Assembly (NCBI GenBank): GCA_963777625.1
Contig: CAVZRO010000008.1
Location: forward strand, 1 to 64,000
Direction of reading: 5' to 3'
Source of the DNA: DATDIC01 sp963777625
GTDB taxonomy: Bacteria > Pseudomonadota > Alphaproteobacteria > Acetobacterales > Acetobacteraceae
DNA length: 64,000 bases
Below, piece by piece: positions 44,798 to 54,238 of this stretch (within the stretch, counting starts at the first letter, position 1; the number at the start of each line of letters is the position of its first letter). Both the position numbers and the translations under genes were made by a program. The notes under the pieces were generated by a model. It was not told the DNA's origin, ran no database searches, and saw only the letters and a list, made by a program, of their open reading frames with translations.

Positions 44798-45256
44798 CTA
44801 CGGCGCCGCAAACAGGTCGCTCACCACCTGCCTGGTTTCCGCCGTAATCATCTCCGCCACGATCCGCCGATGGCAGTGCCCCGGATCGCGCTCGAAGCAC
44901 AGCAGGCACACGCGCTCGGTCCGTGCCAGTTCGGTCGCCTGCGCTAGCTCCGCCAGCGCCTGGTCCCCTCGCATATGCTCGCGGAAGATCGGCACCATGC
45001 GCTCCGGGTGCCCTGCCCGCACCGCGTCCCGCCCGGCCTTCGGCGTCCCCAGCGCCTGCAGGTGCAGATACCGGACCCCTACCTCATCCAGCCCCGCCGC
45101 AAGCTGCCGCTTGGAAAACCCCGGCTTGCGTGACTGCGGCACCGCCCGCACATCCACCAGCAACCCCACCCGCGCCTCCTTCAGCGCCGCCAGCACATCG
45201 TCGATCCGGCAGCCCTCATACCCGATCGTCAGCAGCTCCCGCATTTCCGCGTCCAC
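44798..45256 (-). CDS. DUF488 family protein
   Basis: A 152-residue protein with the DUF488 signature: LLTIGYEGCRIDDVLAAL, VGLLVDVRAVPQSRKPGFSK, YLHLQALGTPK and the Cys/His motif LLCFERDPGHCHRRIVAE. The function of the family is unsettled. The start is GTG 45256. It is followed by the GNAT gene and divergent from the SDR gene. Confidence 0.85.
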   Translation of the reverse strand: MDAEMRELLTIGYEGCRIDDVLAALKEARVGLLVDVRAVPQSRKPGFSKRQLAAGLDEVGVRYLHLQALGTPKAGRDAVRAGHPERMVPIFREHMRGDQALAELAQATELARTERVCLLCFERDPGHCHRRIVAEMITAETRQVVSDLFAAP

Positions 45257-45326
45257 ACCGTCATTGCGCTCGCCCGCCTATCCAAGCACTCTCGCCGCCA
45301 CACATCCACCACCGGGAGGCCCCCGC

Positions 45327-46079
45327 ATGGCGTTCGACTTCACCGGCAAGCGCGTGATCGTTTGCGGCGGCAGCCGCGGCATCGGCCGCTCCATCGCGCT
45401 CGGCTTCGCCGAGGCAGGCGCCCACGTCTCGATCTGCGCGCGCGGCGCCGACACGCTGGAGGCCACCCGTGGCGAGCTCGCCCGCTCCGGCCACACCGCT
45501 CATGCCGGCGCCTGCGATCTAGGCGACCCCGCCGCCATCCGCCGCTACATCGCCGATGCCACCGGCGCCCTCGGTGGCCTCGACGTGCTGGTCAACAACG
45601 CCTCCGGCTTCGGCAACGCCGACGACGAGGCCGGCTGGAACGCCAGTATGGCCATCGACATGATGGCGATCGTTCACGCCAGTCAGGCCGCCCTGCCGCG
45701 GCTGAAACAATCAAAGGGCAGCATCGTCAACACCAGCTCGATCTCCGCCCTGCGCCCGGCAGCACGCCAGCCCCCGTACGGCGCCATCAAGGCCGCGGTG
45801 ATCCACTACACCAGCACCCAGGCGGCCATGTACGCGCGCGACGGCATCCGCGTGAACGGCGTCGCCCCCGGCTCCATCGAGTTTCCCGGTGGCGTCTGGG
45901 ACCGGCGCAAGACAGACAACCCCGACCTGTATCACCGCGTCTTCCGCACCATCCCGTTCGGCCGCATGGGCTCCCCGGAGGAAGTCGCCAACGTCGTGCT
46001 GTTCCTCGCCTCGCCGCTTGCCGCCTGGGTCACCGGCCAGACCATCGTCGTCGATGGAGGCCAGATGCTGGGCGCCTGA
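45327..46079 (+). CDS. SDR-family oxidoreductase
   Basis: A 250-residue classical short-chain dehydrogenase/reductase. The NAD(P) motif is VIVCGGSRGIGRSIALGFAEAGA, NNAS is in VLVNNASGFG, and the catalytic Ser is in SIVNTSSISA. The YxxxK of most members is PPYGAIKAAVIHYT, with Tyr and Lys four apart. The C-terminus is VTGQTIVVDGGQMLGA. ATG 45327 follows GGGAGGC; a longer in-frame extension over the divergent gene is not supported. The substrate is unknown. Confidence 0.9.
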   Translation: MAFDFTGKRVIVCGGSRGIGRSIALGFAEAGAHVSICARGADTLEATRGELARSGHTAHAGACDLGDPAAIRRYIADATGALGGLDVLVNNASGFGNADDEAGWNASMAIDMMAIVHASQAALPRLKQSKGSIVNTSSISALRPAARQPPYGAIKAAVIHYTSTQAAMYARDGIRVNGVAPGSIEFPGGVWDRRKTDNPDLYHRVFRTIPFGRMGSPEEVANVVLFLASPLAAWVTGQTIVVDGGQMLGA

Positions 46080-46226
46080 CCCGAGGGCAGACCCGTTCCA
46101 GTGTCTTCGCCGGCGAGACATGAAGGCGCGGCGGTGGCGGCTGGGCCGATCGTCCACCCGGCCGGGGGATTGCCGTCTCACCCGTCACGCCTCGCTGAAC
46201 GGGTCAGCGCAGCGGGCCCGCTGCCA

Positions 46227-46535
46227 TCACACCAGTTCCAGCATCCCGAACAGCGCTACCTTCAGCATCGCCACGCTCACCGCCAGGTCGCCCGCCGCCT
46301 GCGTGCCGTCGGCAAGCCACGCCAGCAGCCGGTCGATGCGTCGCTGATCGGGCGCCGGCCGGACGGCCTCGCTCGCCAGCGCCCGCGCGGTCTCTGCCAG
46401 GGCCGCCGCATGCGGAAGTTCCCGCCGCACCGCAAGCTCCAGGGCGAGTGTTTCCAGCGCCATCCAAATCTCGCGCATCGCCGCGTCCATCGAGCGGCCT
46501 TCGGGCCGGATTGCTCCTGGGCTTCGGTCCGACAT
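46227..46535 (-). CDS. Hypothetical helical protein
   Basis: A 102-residue predicted all-helical protein (MREIWMALETLALELAVRRELPHAAALAETARALASEAV, in outline) with a hydrophobic C-terminus AVSVAMLKVALFGMLELV. No family is recognised. It starts three bases after the stop of the small membrane protein gene, so the two are probably co-transcribed. Confidence 0.55.
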   Translation of the reverse strand: MSDRSPGAIRPEGRSMDAAMREIWMALETLALELAVRRELPHAAALAETARALASEAVRPAPDQRRIDRLLAWLADGTQAAGDLAVSVAMLKVALFGMLELV

Positions 46536-46538
46536 CGC

Positions 46539-46844
46539 CTACCTCCGCTCGTCAGAGGCTTGCGTGCCCACCCAGGATAACGACTGGTCGAATCGCCGCG
46601 CCAGCATGCGCTGTTCGCTGACCAGCCGTTCCGCGAATACCCCCAGGATCGCCACGCTTCCGGCGAACGCCAGGATCACGCTTGCGCATGTCAGCGTTTG
46701 AACACCCCCGCGCGCGAATATCGTGACACCCGCCACCTGTCCCACAGCCAACAGCCCGACAATCATCAGCGCGTCGTGCACCCGGTCGAGGCGCGCCGTC
46801 CTGCCGGGCGAGCCCCCCTGTGCCCTGGCCAATATCTTGTCCAT
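46539..46844 (-). CDS. Small two-helix membrane protein
   Basis: A 101-residue protein with two hydrophobic segments (ALMIVGLLAVGQVAGVTIFA and LTCASVILAFAGSVAILGVF). They are flanked by charged ends, with a C-terminal amphipathic stretch LVSEQRMLARRFDQSL. The family is not recognised. It is upstream of the helical hypothetical protein on the same strand. Confidence 0.55.
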   Translation of the reverse strand: MDKILARAQGGSPGRTARLDRVHDALMIVGLLAVGQVAGVTIFARGGVQTLTCASVILAFAGSVAILGVFAERLVSEQRMLARRFDQSLSWVGTQASDERR

Positions 46845-47080
46845 CGCCCCTTTTCCTTCGCGATTGTCGGCAGAGCCTTTCCGCGATCGGCAAGCAACCG
46901 ACCCACCACGTTAGAAATCCTGGCGATCGAGGCGCTGTGAGCTACATCACACCTCACCCCGGCATTCCGCCGGTAAATCGCGGCCGCGCGATTTCATTTT
47001 GATGCACGCAGTCGCCCCAGCCGACGGCGCGCTCACAACCGACTATCCCCGCCCTGCTGAAATCGGGCAAATCTCCGGCG

Positions 47081-48175
47081 ATGACGTCCGCCAACGAAGC
47101 CCCCCCAATCCGGCCCCGTCGCAGGCGCGCCCCGCGCAAAACGGCAACGCCCCCGGTCATGCCCCTGGTCGACCCCACGGCTATCCCCCAGGACGGCGTG
47201 TTCACCCCCCTCACCACCGAGCGTCTCATCCTTCGGCCGCTCCGCGCCGACGACGCGGAATCGCTCCATCGCCTCATCAACGATTGGGACGTTTCCCGCA
47301 CGCTCGCCGTGGTCCCGTTCCCTTATCCGCGCGCGCTCGCCGACGACTGGATCGCCTCCACCGCCCGCGAACTCGAATCCGGCTCCGCGTACCATCTCGC
47401 CATCACCGGCCAGGACGGCGCCGACGAGCTGCTGGTCGGCGTGGTCGGGCTGCGCCTCGATCTCAGGGCCCGCCGCGGCCGGCTCGGCTACTGGGTCGGC
47501 CGCCGCTTCTGGGGCCACGGCGTCGCCACCGAGGCCGCCGGCCGGCTCGCGCGCTGGGCCCTCGCCAATCTCGACCTCGACCGGCTGGAGGCCAACGTCG
47601 CCACCGACAACCCCGCCTCCGTCGCCGTGCTGCGGCATATCGGCTTCCGCGAAACCGGCCGCGGCACGGAGAAATTCGTCTCCCGCGGCGGCGAGCATCC
47701 CGTGCTGCGGTTCGAGGCCACGCGCGAGCACCTGTTCGCCGCTTCAATCCCGCCGACCGACCAGGACCAGGCCACAAGGCCGCTGCTGCTGGTCGCCGCC
47801 TGCGCGCTGATCGACGCCGACGGCCGCGTGCTGCTCACCCGCCGCCCGGAAGGCAAATGGCTTGCCGGCCTGTGGGAATTTCCCGGCGGCAAGTTGCAGG
47901 GCAACGAAACCCCGGAAGTCGCGCTGATCCGCGAGCTGAAGGAAGAACTCGGCATCGATGTCTCGGCCGCCTGCCTCGCGCCCTTCGCCTTCGCCTCGCA
48001 CGACTACGAGCGCTTCCACCTGCTCATGCCGCTCTATCTCTGCCGCCGCTGGAAGGGCATCCCCCGCGCGCATGAGGGCCAGGCGCTCGCCTGGGTGCGG
48101 CCGCACAAGCTCGCCGACTACCCGATGCCGCCCGCCGACAAGCCGCTGATCCCGCTGCTGCGCGATTTCCTGTGA
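47081..48175 (+). CDS. GNAT acetyltransferase fused to a Nudix (MutT-type) hydrolase
   Basis: A 364-residue two-domain protein. The GNAT domain (about 45-215) has TERLILRPLRADDAESLHRL, GRLGYWVGRRFWGHGVATEA and TDNPASVAVLRHIGFRETGRG. The Nudix domain (about 230-360) has ACALIDADGRVLLTRRPEGKWLAGLWEFPGGK and a complete Nudix box: G, E at +6, and RELKEELG. The second half should hydrolyse an oxidised nucleoside triphosphate such as 8-oxo-dGTP. The acetyltransferase substrate is unknown. The CinA-type gene follows 10 bases later. Confidence 0.88.
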   Translation: MTSANEAPPIRPRRRRAPRKTATPPVMPLVDPTAIPQDGVFTPLTTERLILRPLRADDAESLHRLINDWDVSRTLAVVPFPYPRALADDWIASTARELESGSAYHLAITGQDGADELLVGVVGLRLDLRARRGRLGYWVGRRFWGHGVATEAAGRLARWALANLDLDRLEANVATDNPASVAVLRHIGFRETGRGTEKFVSRGGEHPVLRFEATREHLFAASIPPTDQDQATRPLLLVAACALIDADGRVLLTRRPEGKWLAGLWEFPGGKLQGNETPEVALIRELKEELGIDVSAACLAPFAFASHDYERFHLLMPLYLCRRWKGIPRAHEGQALAWVRPHKLADYPMPPADKPLIPLLRDFL

Positions 48176-48185
48176 AAGGAACCTC

Positions 48186-48965
48186 ATGCCGATGCCGGAC
48201 GCAAATCCCACCGCCTGCCTGCTGGTCATCGGCAACGAGGTGCTGTCGGGCCGCACCCAGGACGCCAATATCAGGTACATCGCCGGCCGGCTGACGGAAC
48301 TCGGTATCGCGCTGCGCGAGGTGCGCATCATCCCCGACATCGCCGACACGATCGTCGCCACCGTGAATGAGGTGCGCGCGCGCTACGACTACGTATTCAC
48401 CACCGGCGGCATCGGCCCGACCCACGACGACATCACCAGCGAATGCGTCGCCGCCGCCTTCGGCGTCCCCTGGGAACCGCACCCCGAGGCCTGGGCCCGC
48501 ATGGAGCGCGCCTACAAGCCGGGCGAGTTCAACACCGCCCGCCAGCGCATGGCCACCATGCCGCGCGGCGCCGCGCTGATCGACAACCCGATCTCCACGG
48601 CGCCCGGCTTTTCCATCGGCAACGTGCATGTCATGGCGGGCGTGCCGCGCGATCATGCGGGCGATGTTCGAGAATGTGGCGCCCGCTGCTGAAGGCCGGC
48701 CCGCCGATCCGGGCGGAAGCCGTGCACGTGGTGCGGCTGGGGGAGGGCGTCCTGGCCCTCGGCCTGGGTGAGATCCAGGCGCGCTACCCCGACCTCGACA
48801 TCGGCAGCTATCCGTTCTACCGCGCCTCCGGCAACGGCGTCGCGATCGTTGCCAAGGGAACCAACCCGGCTCGCCTGCACGCTGCGATCGAGCAGGTCGC
48901 GCATCTCATGAGTCTCCCTCGGCGGCACCCCCATCCCCGGCGAACCCCCGCCCGACACCGGCTAA
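48186..48965 (+). pseudogene. CinA/MoaB-type molybdopterin-binding domain protein, three frameshifts
   Basis: About 255 residues when reconstructed. The conserved start is CLLVIGNEVLSGRTQDANIRYIAGRL, followed by the pterin-binding signature FTTGGIGPTHDDIT. The first frame is intact to VHVMAGVPR. Shifts near 48650 and 48690 restore IMRAMFENVAP and LLKAGPPIRAEAVHVV. A third near 48912 restores SLGGTPIPGEPPPDTG and the stop at 48963. It is a CinA N-terminal domain without the C-terminal deamidase, as in many alphaproteobacteria. Frameshifts may be base errors. Confidence 0.8.
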
Positions 48966-49069
48966 GCCACACCCGTCTTCATGCTGCGACGCCGAAAATG
49001 CTGGTGCGTCAGGTAAACGCTGAAGCGCCTGGCCGCACGCCATGTCCCGATTCGAGACGGATCGGCGTG

Positions 49070-49573
49070 TCAGCTTCCAATGGTCTGCCTTTCGACTTTT
49101 TCGCCGGGCCGGCTGGCGGCCGCCTGCACACCGGCCACGAGCGGATCTCCCGCCGGGATCGGCGAAATATAGAATTTCTGAGTTCCCACGGGAAGCACGT
49201 CGCCGCCCTGCGAAGCCTCCAGGGAGCGCACCGGCTGTTGCGCGTCTGACCCATATCCCCATGTGTCTGGCGGGTTGGGGCGGCGACCGTCGAGGAACCA
49301 ATCGGTTGTAAAGCCACCCTTCGAATGTTTGACCAGGGAAACGAGGACGAGGAAATAGGCGAAAAAGCCGACTGCAAGCCCGAGACCATAGGCGGCGAAC
49401 AGTTCGCCTTTCACCGGATCGAATAGTGCCGTAACGGCGCCGCCGCCGATCGCGCCGATCACCGTGGTAATATCGCCGATCTGCACGTCCCCTTCGCGGT
49501 ACCGGTTAATGAAATAGAGATACCAGCCGATCACCGCGCCGAAGCCGGCGGCACCCCACTCCTGCAAGGTCAT
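49070..49573 (-). CDS. Membrane protein at the end of the murein-hydrolase cassette
   Basis: A 167-residue protein. A first hydrophobic segment (AAGFGAVIGWYLYFI) is followed by ITTVIGAIGGGAVTALF and a third strong segment (AAYGLGLAVGFFAYFLVLVSLV). A polar C-terminal tail of 75 residues is rich in Gly, Pro and Gln. ATG 49573 overlaps the upstream stop (ATGA). The family is not recognised. Its size and three-segment layout would be compatible with a holin-like role next to murein hydrolases, which is only an inference. Confidence 0.6.
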   Translation of the reverse strand: MTLQEWGAAGFGAVIGWYLYFINRYREGDVQIGDITTVIGAIGGGAVTALFDPVKGELFAAYGLGLAVGFFAYFLVLVSLVKHSKGGFTTDWFLDGRRPNPPDTWGYGSDAQQPVRSLEASQGGDVLPVGTQKFYISPIPAGDPLVAGVQAAASRPGEKVERQTIGS

Positions 49574-49845
49574 CCTTGGCTTGCCCTGTGGCGAGTTAGC
49601 AGTAAGGCACTGACGGCGCCTGCAGCAACACCGAGTGTAAGCATCCGAAGGCCCTCCACGCCCAACTGGGGCCATTCGAGACCGCGCCACCGACCCCGAG
49701 CGCGGCCGCAAATGCAAGAGACCGCCAAGAGAATGCGCCGGCGCGCGCAGTGTGGGTGTGAGCAAGTCAGCGCCCCTAACCAGCCGAGAACGGCCGCGAA
49801 GCTCAGCGCGCCCAAAGCATCGCCGTTCATGACTCCGGTCCCCAT
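49570..49845 (-). CDS. Small membrane protein coupled to the downstream membrane protein
   Basis: A 91-residue protein with two hydrophobic segments (ALGALSFAAVLGWLGALTC and LGVAAGAVSALLLTRH) and an Arg/Cys-rich linker. The stop overlaps the next start by the ATGA arrangement, which supports both frames being translated. The family is not recognised. Confidence 0.5.
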   Translation of the reverse strand: MGTGVMNGDALGALSFAAVLGWLGALTCSHPHCARRRILLAVSCICGRARGRWRGLEWPQLGVEGLRMLTLGVAAGAVSALLLTRHRASQG

Positions 49846-50110
49846 CGTAAGTTCGTTGCGAACGAGCGCGGGACCGCCAGTGCTTTGATCAGGCGGGACG
49901 CGCGGTGATCTCTCCCGTCACATAGGGGACGACAGCTCGTTCCGCTATGCTGATTGGCAGCCGAGAAGCACAGAAGGATCCCGAGACAAGCGATCCAGCT
50001 GGGGCTCCGATATCGTCTCGTCCCTCGCCCACGCCCTCCACGCCTGCGATCCGTTTCAGCGCCGACTCCGCCTGCTGACGTTGGGGGGATGCTTTCTTTC
50101 GGCGAGTAGC

Positions 50111-51369
50111 TCATCGGCCCGCTCTCGGGCATCGACGATAGTCTACCATGACGACATCCCTGATCTGCGCCATGGCTGCGGCGTCGCATTCAGGTGAATA
50201 GCTCAATTGAAGCGCCTGCAGAACATGGCCGATCTTGTTCGCGAATGTATAGTCACGCCCACCTGCAAACAATAGCCCGACGGGACGCGGGTTTCGTCCC
50301 AGGTCCAGATGAGCGAGCCCAAAGTCGCCACCATCCGAGAAGGCACGTCCCAGATTCGGTAATCGTAATCTGGTCGCTGAAATTCGCGACTCTTCCGTTG
50401 CCATAGGACACGCTGATCGAGGCATTGACGTCGACAATGCCGCCGGTGGTCAGTTGGGTGGTGCGCCCCGACTTCCCGACCTGCATGTCGTGCACTGCGT
50501 CAAGTGGTTGGGAACCGACACTGAAATAAGACCAGGAGCCATCTGCAGGACGAAGAACTCTTTTCTCACACGGTCCGGCCAGCACCATGCAGTTGCACAA
50601 TCGACATAGTTTGGCTGGCCGGCAAAATTGAGCGGGACCCACTTGTTCAAGCACGCCGATCTGGTTCGCCGGCGATGGGGTGACATTTGGCAACAGATCC
50701 AGCGGGGCGGGTGATGGATCGCGTCTCCCGTCTGGCAGTCGTTGCAGTTGGCCAGGATATGATTGTTGCTCAGCACGAGGAGGCGCCTCTGCCGCTCGGG
50801 AGACAAGCCGCGCGCCAGGACTCCCTGGGTGCCGGCCGTGATCTTGAAGTGGCCGATCGAAATCCCGCATGGCGACGGTCGAACGCTTTGCATCGGCGAC
50901 GAGCACGGAGATATGTCCCGTGTAGTGGACGTTGACGGGCATGGAGTCCGGCGCGAGATCGGTCATCCTGATAGTGGTCCACCAAGGACGCGTTTCACCG
51001 CGTCCATGCTCATCGCCTGGGCGACGTAGACGTTGAGGACCGGAGCGCCGGGCCCGCCGGCACCCACCAATTCGAAATCGCGATGCGCCGCTCCGATGCC
51101 GACGCCAACGATCGTGTCCTCGGACGCTCGGCGGACCGGCCGCGTTGGCCGCGAACGCGCTCGCGCTCCGGCGCGCGAACAGACGCCCCTCGAGGTCCTT
51201 GCGCAATTGCCAGGAGATCAGGTCCGACCAGCCTCGGCGACGCGGAGCGGCCGCCGAGTACGCATCCTGGGCCGGCATCTGCGCGGGGGCTCCGGCTTGG
51301 GCGTCTGGCGGCTCGAATCTCGTACGCAGCGCCTGCAACGTCTGACGCTCCGGAGGGAAGGTCGAGCAT
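50111..51369 (-). pseudogene. Chymotrypsin-like (Nal1-type) serine protease, several frameshifts
   Basis: The reconstruction begins near MLDLPSG (51369). It continues WSDLISWQLRKDLEGRLFARR, then TIVGVGIGAAHRDFELVG and VLNVYVAQ. It reaches GISIGHFKITAGTQGVLARG and the catalytic-His motif VLSNNHILANCN. QVGKSGRTTQLTTGGIVDV and FSDGGDFGLA follow, ending PVGLLFAGGRDYTFANKIGHVLQAL. At least five frame changes are needed. In the normal GGDSGSL motif the nucleophile Ser codon reads TTT (Phe) at about 50320, so activity may be lost. Similar proteins are probably cytoplasmic or exported proteases of unknown role. The gene is part of the murein-hydrolase cassette. Confidence 0.7.
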
Positions 51370-53312
51370 GAGCGGCCCCGCCGCGCGGCTGCGGGCCGCC
51401 CGGGCCACCCAGGTCCGGCGGCTCAAAGGCCTGGTCATCGGGCGAGGCGGGCTCCTGGGCGCTGGGCCGGCCGGCTTAGCCGACGGCCCCGCGCTCGGGG
51501 CGGCGACTTGCTGTGCAAGGAACGTCTTGGCGGCGGCGAGCGCGTTGTTCCAGCGGTTTACGAGACCCTTCCAGAAGGGGCTGAATTCGTCGCGGCGCAG
51601 CCGCTCATAGGCCTCACGCGACTGGCGCAAATCGTCGAGCAGGTCGAGCGGGCGCGTCTCGTCCCGCGCGACAGCCGCCAGCGTGTGAGATCCGATCGAC
51701 CTGATCAGTGTCGACCCCGACCGCCTTCTGCAGGATCCAGGCTGCACCTCCTGCGCCACGATTGAAGACGCAGTCCCGGAGATAGAATTCGACCGCTGAT
51801 TGGATGTCCACTGCGAGGCGATGTCGGTGTTCGGCGATGAACGCCGTCGCGCGTTCCTCGGCCTCACCCTGCCGGCCGCTTCGGATCAGCGCGACCAGCT
51901 CGTCGCAGACCACCTTGTTGTAGCGCTCATTGATACCTGCCACCTCATAGCGCCCGCCACCGTCACCTGGAGGCAGGTTGTAGACCATGAGGCGGCCCTG
52001 GCTATCCCGTACGCGCCTCGAAGCCAACAATGATCTTCGCCATCGCAAGGCGCTGCAGACGGCGCCGCGCGGCGGCGATCGCCTCCTCCGCCGCCTGGGC
52101 GGCCACGCCGATCTTGAGGTCCTGGACAACGCAGATGAACGGATCGGCCTTGTGCTGGCGGACCAGTCCCCGAAGCGTCGAGCTCGACGCGCGTCTTGCG
52201 GATCGAGTCGCTCTCGTTGCCCCCGATCGGTCATGGCGAGCGGCCGACCCGATCCTCGCCGACCTCGACGACTATCGCGCTGTGCGAGGGATAATCGGAA
52301 TGGGTCCTCGCCTCCGCATAGGTTACGGCGCCGCCGGAGCGGTTGCGGTGAATGAGGTCGCCGAGGCGCGGCGCGTAGCTGTCGATCGGCCGGGCGCGGA
52401 ACGTCCCGATATGCTGGTCGGCGTTGGCGATTGCGGCGCGGACAAAAACCGCATGCGCGGCGCTGAAGGTGAATTCCTGCCGCGTGGCGCCGGCGGTCTT
52501 GATGCACCAGGACACGAAGGTTGCCGACCACGCGAATTCCCCTATGTCCTCCGGTGGCGCGATGCCGATGCCGCGGCAATAAGTGTCGATGCGCGACCGA
52601 AGGGGTTCGTCCAATTCGCTGATCGTGTGATAGGCGTCGTATTCGCCTGTTACGACCGCGATGAGCTTCGCCACGTAATCCGTCGATTGCGGCGCCGCAG
52701 CCGCGGCCGGCTCGGCGCCCATTTCAACCAGGGTCGCCGGCTCGGCCTCCGGCGCTGCCGCCACGGCGGCGCCGCTCATCACCTGAGCCACCTCGTCGGA
52801 GGTATAACGGGGTCCCAGTGGCTGTTGTTCGGGACGTGGCAATGGCCGTAGTGGCCGCCCTTGGTTTGCCAGTTCGTTGCGCTTCGATTGAAGGGCACGT
52901 TCGGTTCCTGCCCATTGACCGGCGGGTAGGGAAAGCCGTTCGGCCAAACCGATGGAATGCCGTGCACCTGCTCCAGCCAGCGGCAGAGCGCCGCCATCGT
53001 TCTCAGCGCGGTTCGGCTCTTGGGTCGCCCCGCAAAGCCGACTAATTCAATCTGAATAGCGTGGCTGCGGTTCGTCTCGATGGTGCCGTTTGGATGTTTG
53101 AGCGCCGTGACCGCCGAATTAGTGTCGACGTGCTGATAGACAACGTCCTCTTCGACGGTAAAATGCGGATAGTTTCGTGTCTTCTTGTAGGTGGCTATCG
53201 CCCCGGCCGCAGAACTTCCTTCCGTCGTATGATGGATGACTTTAAACGGTCCCTGGGTGAATGGGCCAATGCCGGGTAACGGCGACCAGATTGCGAGCGG
53301 ATACTGCGCCAA
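51370..53312 (-). pseudogene. Multi-domain murein hydrolase: amidase, DUF2272 and GH108/PG-binding-like domains, frameshifted
   Basis: Domain 1 (TTG 53312 to about 52790) is an N-acetylmuramoyl-L-alanine amidase/PGRP fold with zinc-type His in KVIHHTTEGSS, SHAIQIELVGFAG and HYGHCHVPNNSHWDP. One missing G near 52803 breaks the frame into YTSDEVAQVM. Domain 2 (about 52680-52100) is DUF2272, an NlpC/CHAP-like fold (EFAWSATFVSWCIKTAGATRQEF, then YPSHSAIVVEVGEDRVG and QHKADPFICVVQDLKIG). The frame runs on without a stop through MAKIIVGFEAR into domain 3, VYNLPPGDGGGRYEVAGINERYN to CVFNRGAGGAAWILQKAVG. At least four more shifts occur. Either one fused protein or two adjacent genes (second start 52043, without a clear ribosome binding site). 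Confidence 0.68.
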
Positions 53313-53818
53313 GAGAACCCCCCGAAATGATATTAATTCATTGGATTAAACTTTAGAGCAATTTTCTAGCGTTTGTCAACAGGACGCAATAACCTTCCAC
53401 CTGTCGGATACCCGCTTCTGCAGTTCCACTAACCGCGAATATTGATCTAATTGATACAACTGATGACCGAGCAGAATCGGCGGCGAAAGTCGAAATGTAC
53501 CCTGGACCGCCTGGCTTCCCATACTACTTGAGACAGCACTCCCAAAACGTAATCCCTATATTCCCCATCTAAATATACCTCCTGATCAAACTTTTTGTTC
53601 TTTAGGCCATCCTAGACATTCCGTGAGCATCCCGTTGACAATTCGAAATCGTGTGTTGGCCTCGTTCCAACCGGAATGTTCGTTCCCGATTCCGCGCACC
53701 CGCCTGCGAAAATTTCGGTGGCCTACCTCAAGAGATACATTTGGAGGTAGCTGGGTCACTACCATGCCTTGACCCTACCCCGTCGGAGATCATCGCAGTA
53801 TCGTATCGTAAACTACGT
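53313..53818. other. AT-rich spacer of about 500 bases without a gene
   Basis: Base composition drops well below the surroundings (runs such as CTTTAGAGCAATTTTCTAGC and ATATTCCCCATCTAAATATA). No frame on either strand has family-like coding. It lies between the start of the murein-hydrolase cassette and the stop of the EVE gene, so it probably holds the cassette promoter. No specific box can be assigned with confidence. Confidence 0.5.
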
Positions 53819-54238
53819 TCACGGCAGCTTCCATCCCCCCAACCGGCAGATATGCTCCCACTGCGCCTTGGACACCGGCATCACCGACAACCGGGACTGC
53901 CGCACCAGCGCCATGTCCGCCAGCGCCGGATCCGCCTTGATCTCCACCAGCGTCACCGGCCGCGGCATCGGCGCCACCGCACGCATATCCACACTCACCC
54001 AGTCGCCGCTTTCGGCGGTCGGGTCGGGATAGGCTTCCCGCGCCACCTCCACCACGCCGACGATCTCCTTGCCGACATTGGAATGATAGAAGAACGCCCG
54101 ATCCCCCTTCTTCATTGCCTTCAAATTGTTCTTCGCCATGTGGTTGCGCACGCCGGTCCACGGCTCCACGCCATTGGCAACCTGCTGGTCCCAACTGAAC
54201 GCATCCGGTTCGGACTTCACCAGCCAGTACGCGGTCAC
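53819..54238 (-). CDS. EVE-domain protein
   Basis: A 139-residue PUA-like EVE domain protein: YWLVKSEPDAFSWDQQ, EPWTGVRNHMAKNNLKAMKKGDRAFFYHSN, VGVVEVAREAYPDPTA and a WVSVDMRAV strand. EVE proteins bind modified bases in DNA or RNA. The start GTG 54238 overlaps the stop of the Uma2 gene (GTGA), so the two are translationally coupled. The cellular role here is unknown. Confidence 0.92.
   Translation of the reverse strand: MTAYWLVKSEPDAFSWDQQVANGVEPWTGVRNHMAKNNLKAMKKGDRAFFYHSNVGKEIVGVVEVAREAYPDPTAESGDWVSVDMRAVAPMPRPVTLVEIKADPALADMALVRQSRLSVMPVSKAQWEHICRLGGWKLP

Noticed and set aside
49827..50189. 120-codon open frame on the minus strand
   Set aside because: Low-complexity Arg/Ser-rich product without family similarity, overlapping the small membrane protein start and the end of the protease remnant; judged a chance frame.
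49070..53312. Prophage or gene transfer agent remnant
   Set aside because: Murein hydrolases and small membrane proteins are present, but no capsid, portal, tail, terminase or integrase gene lies nearby.
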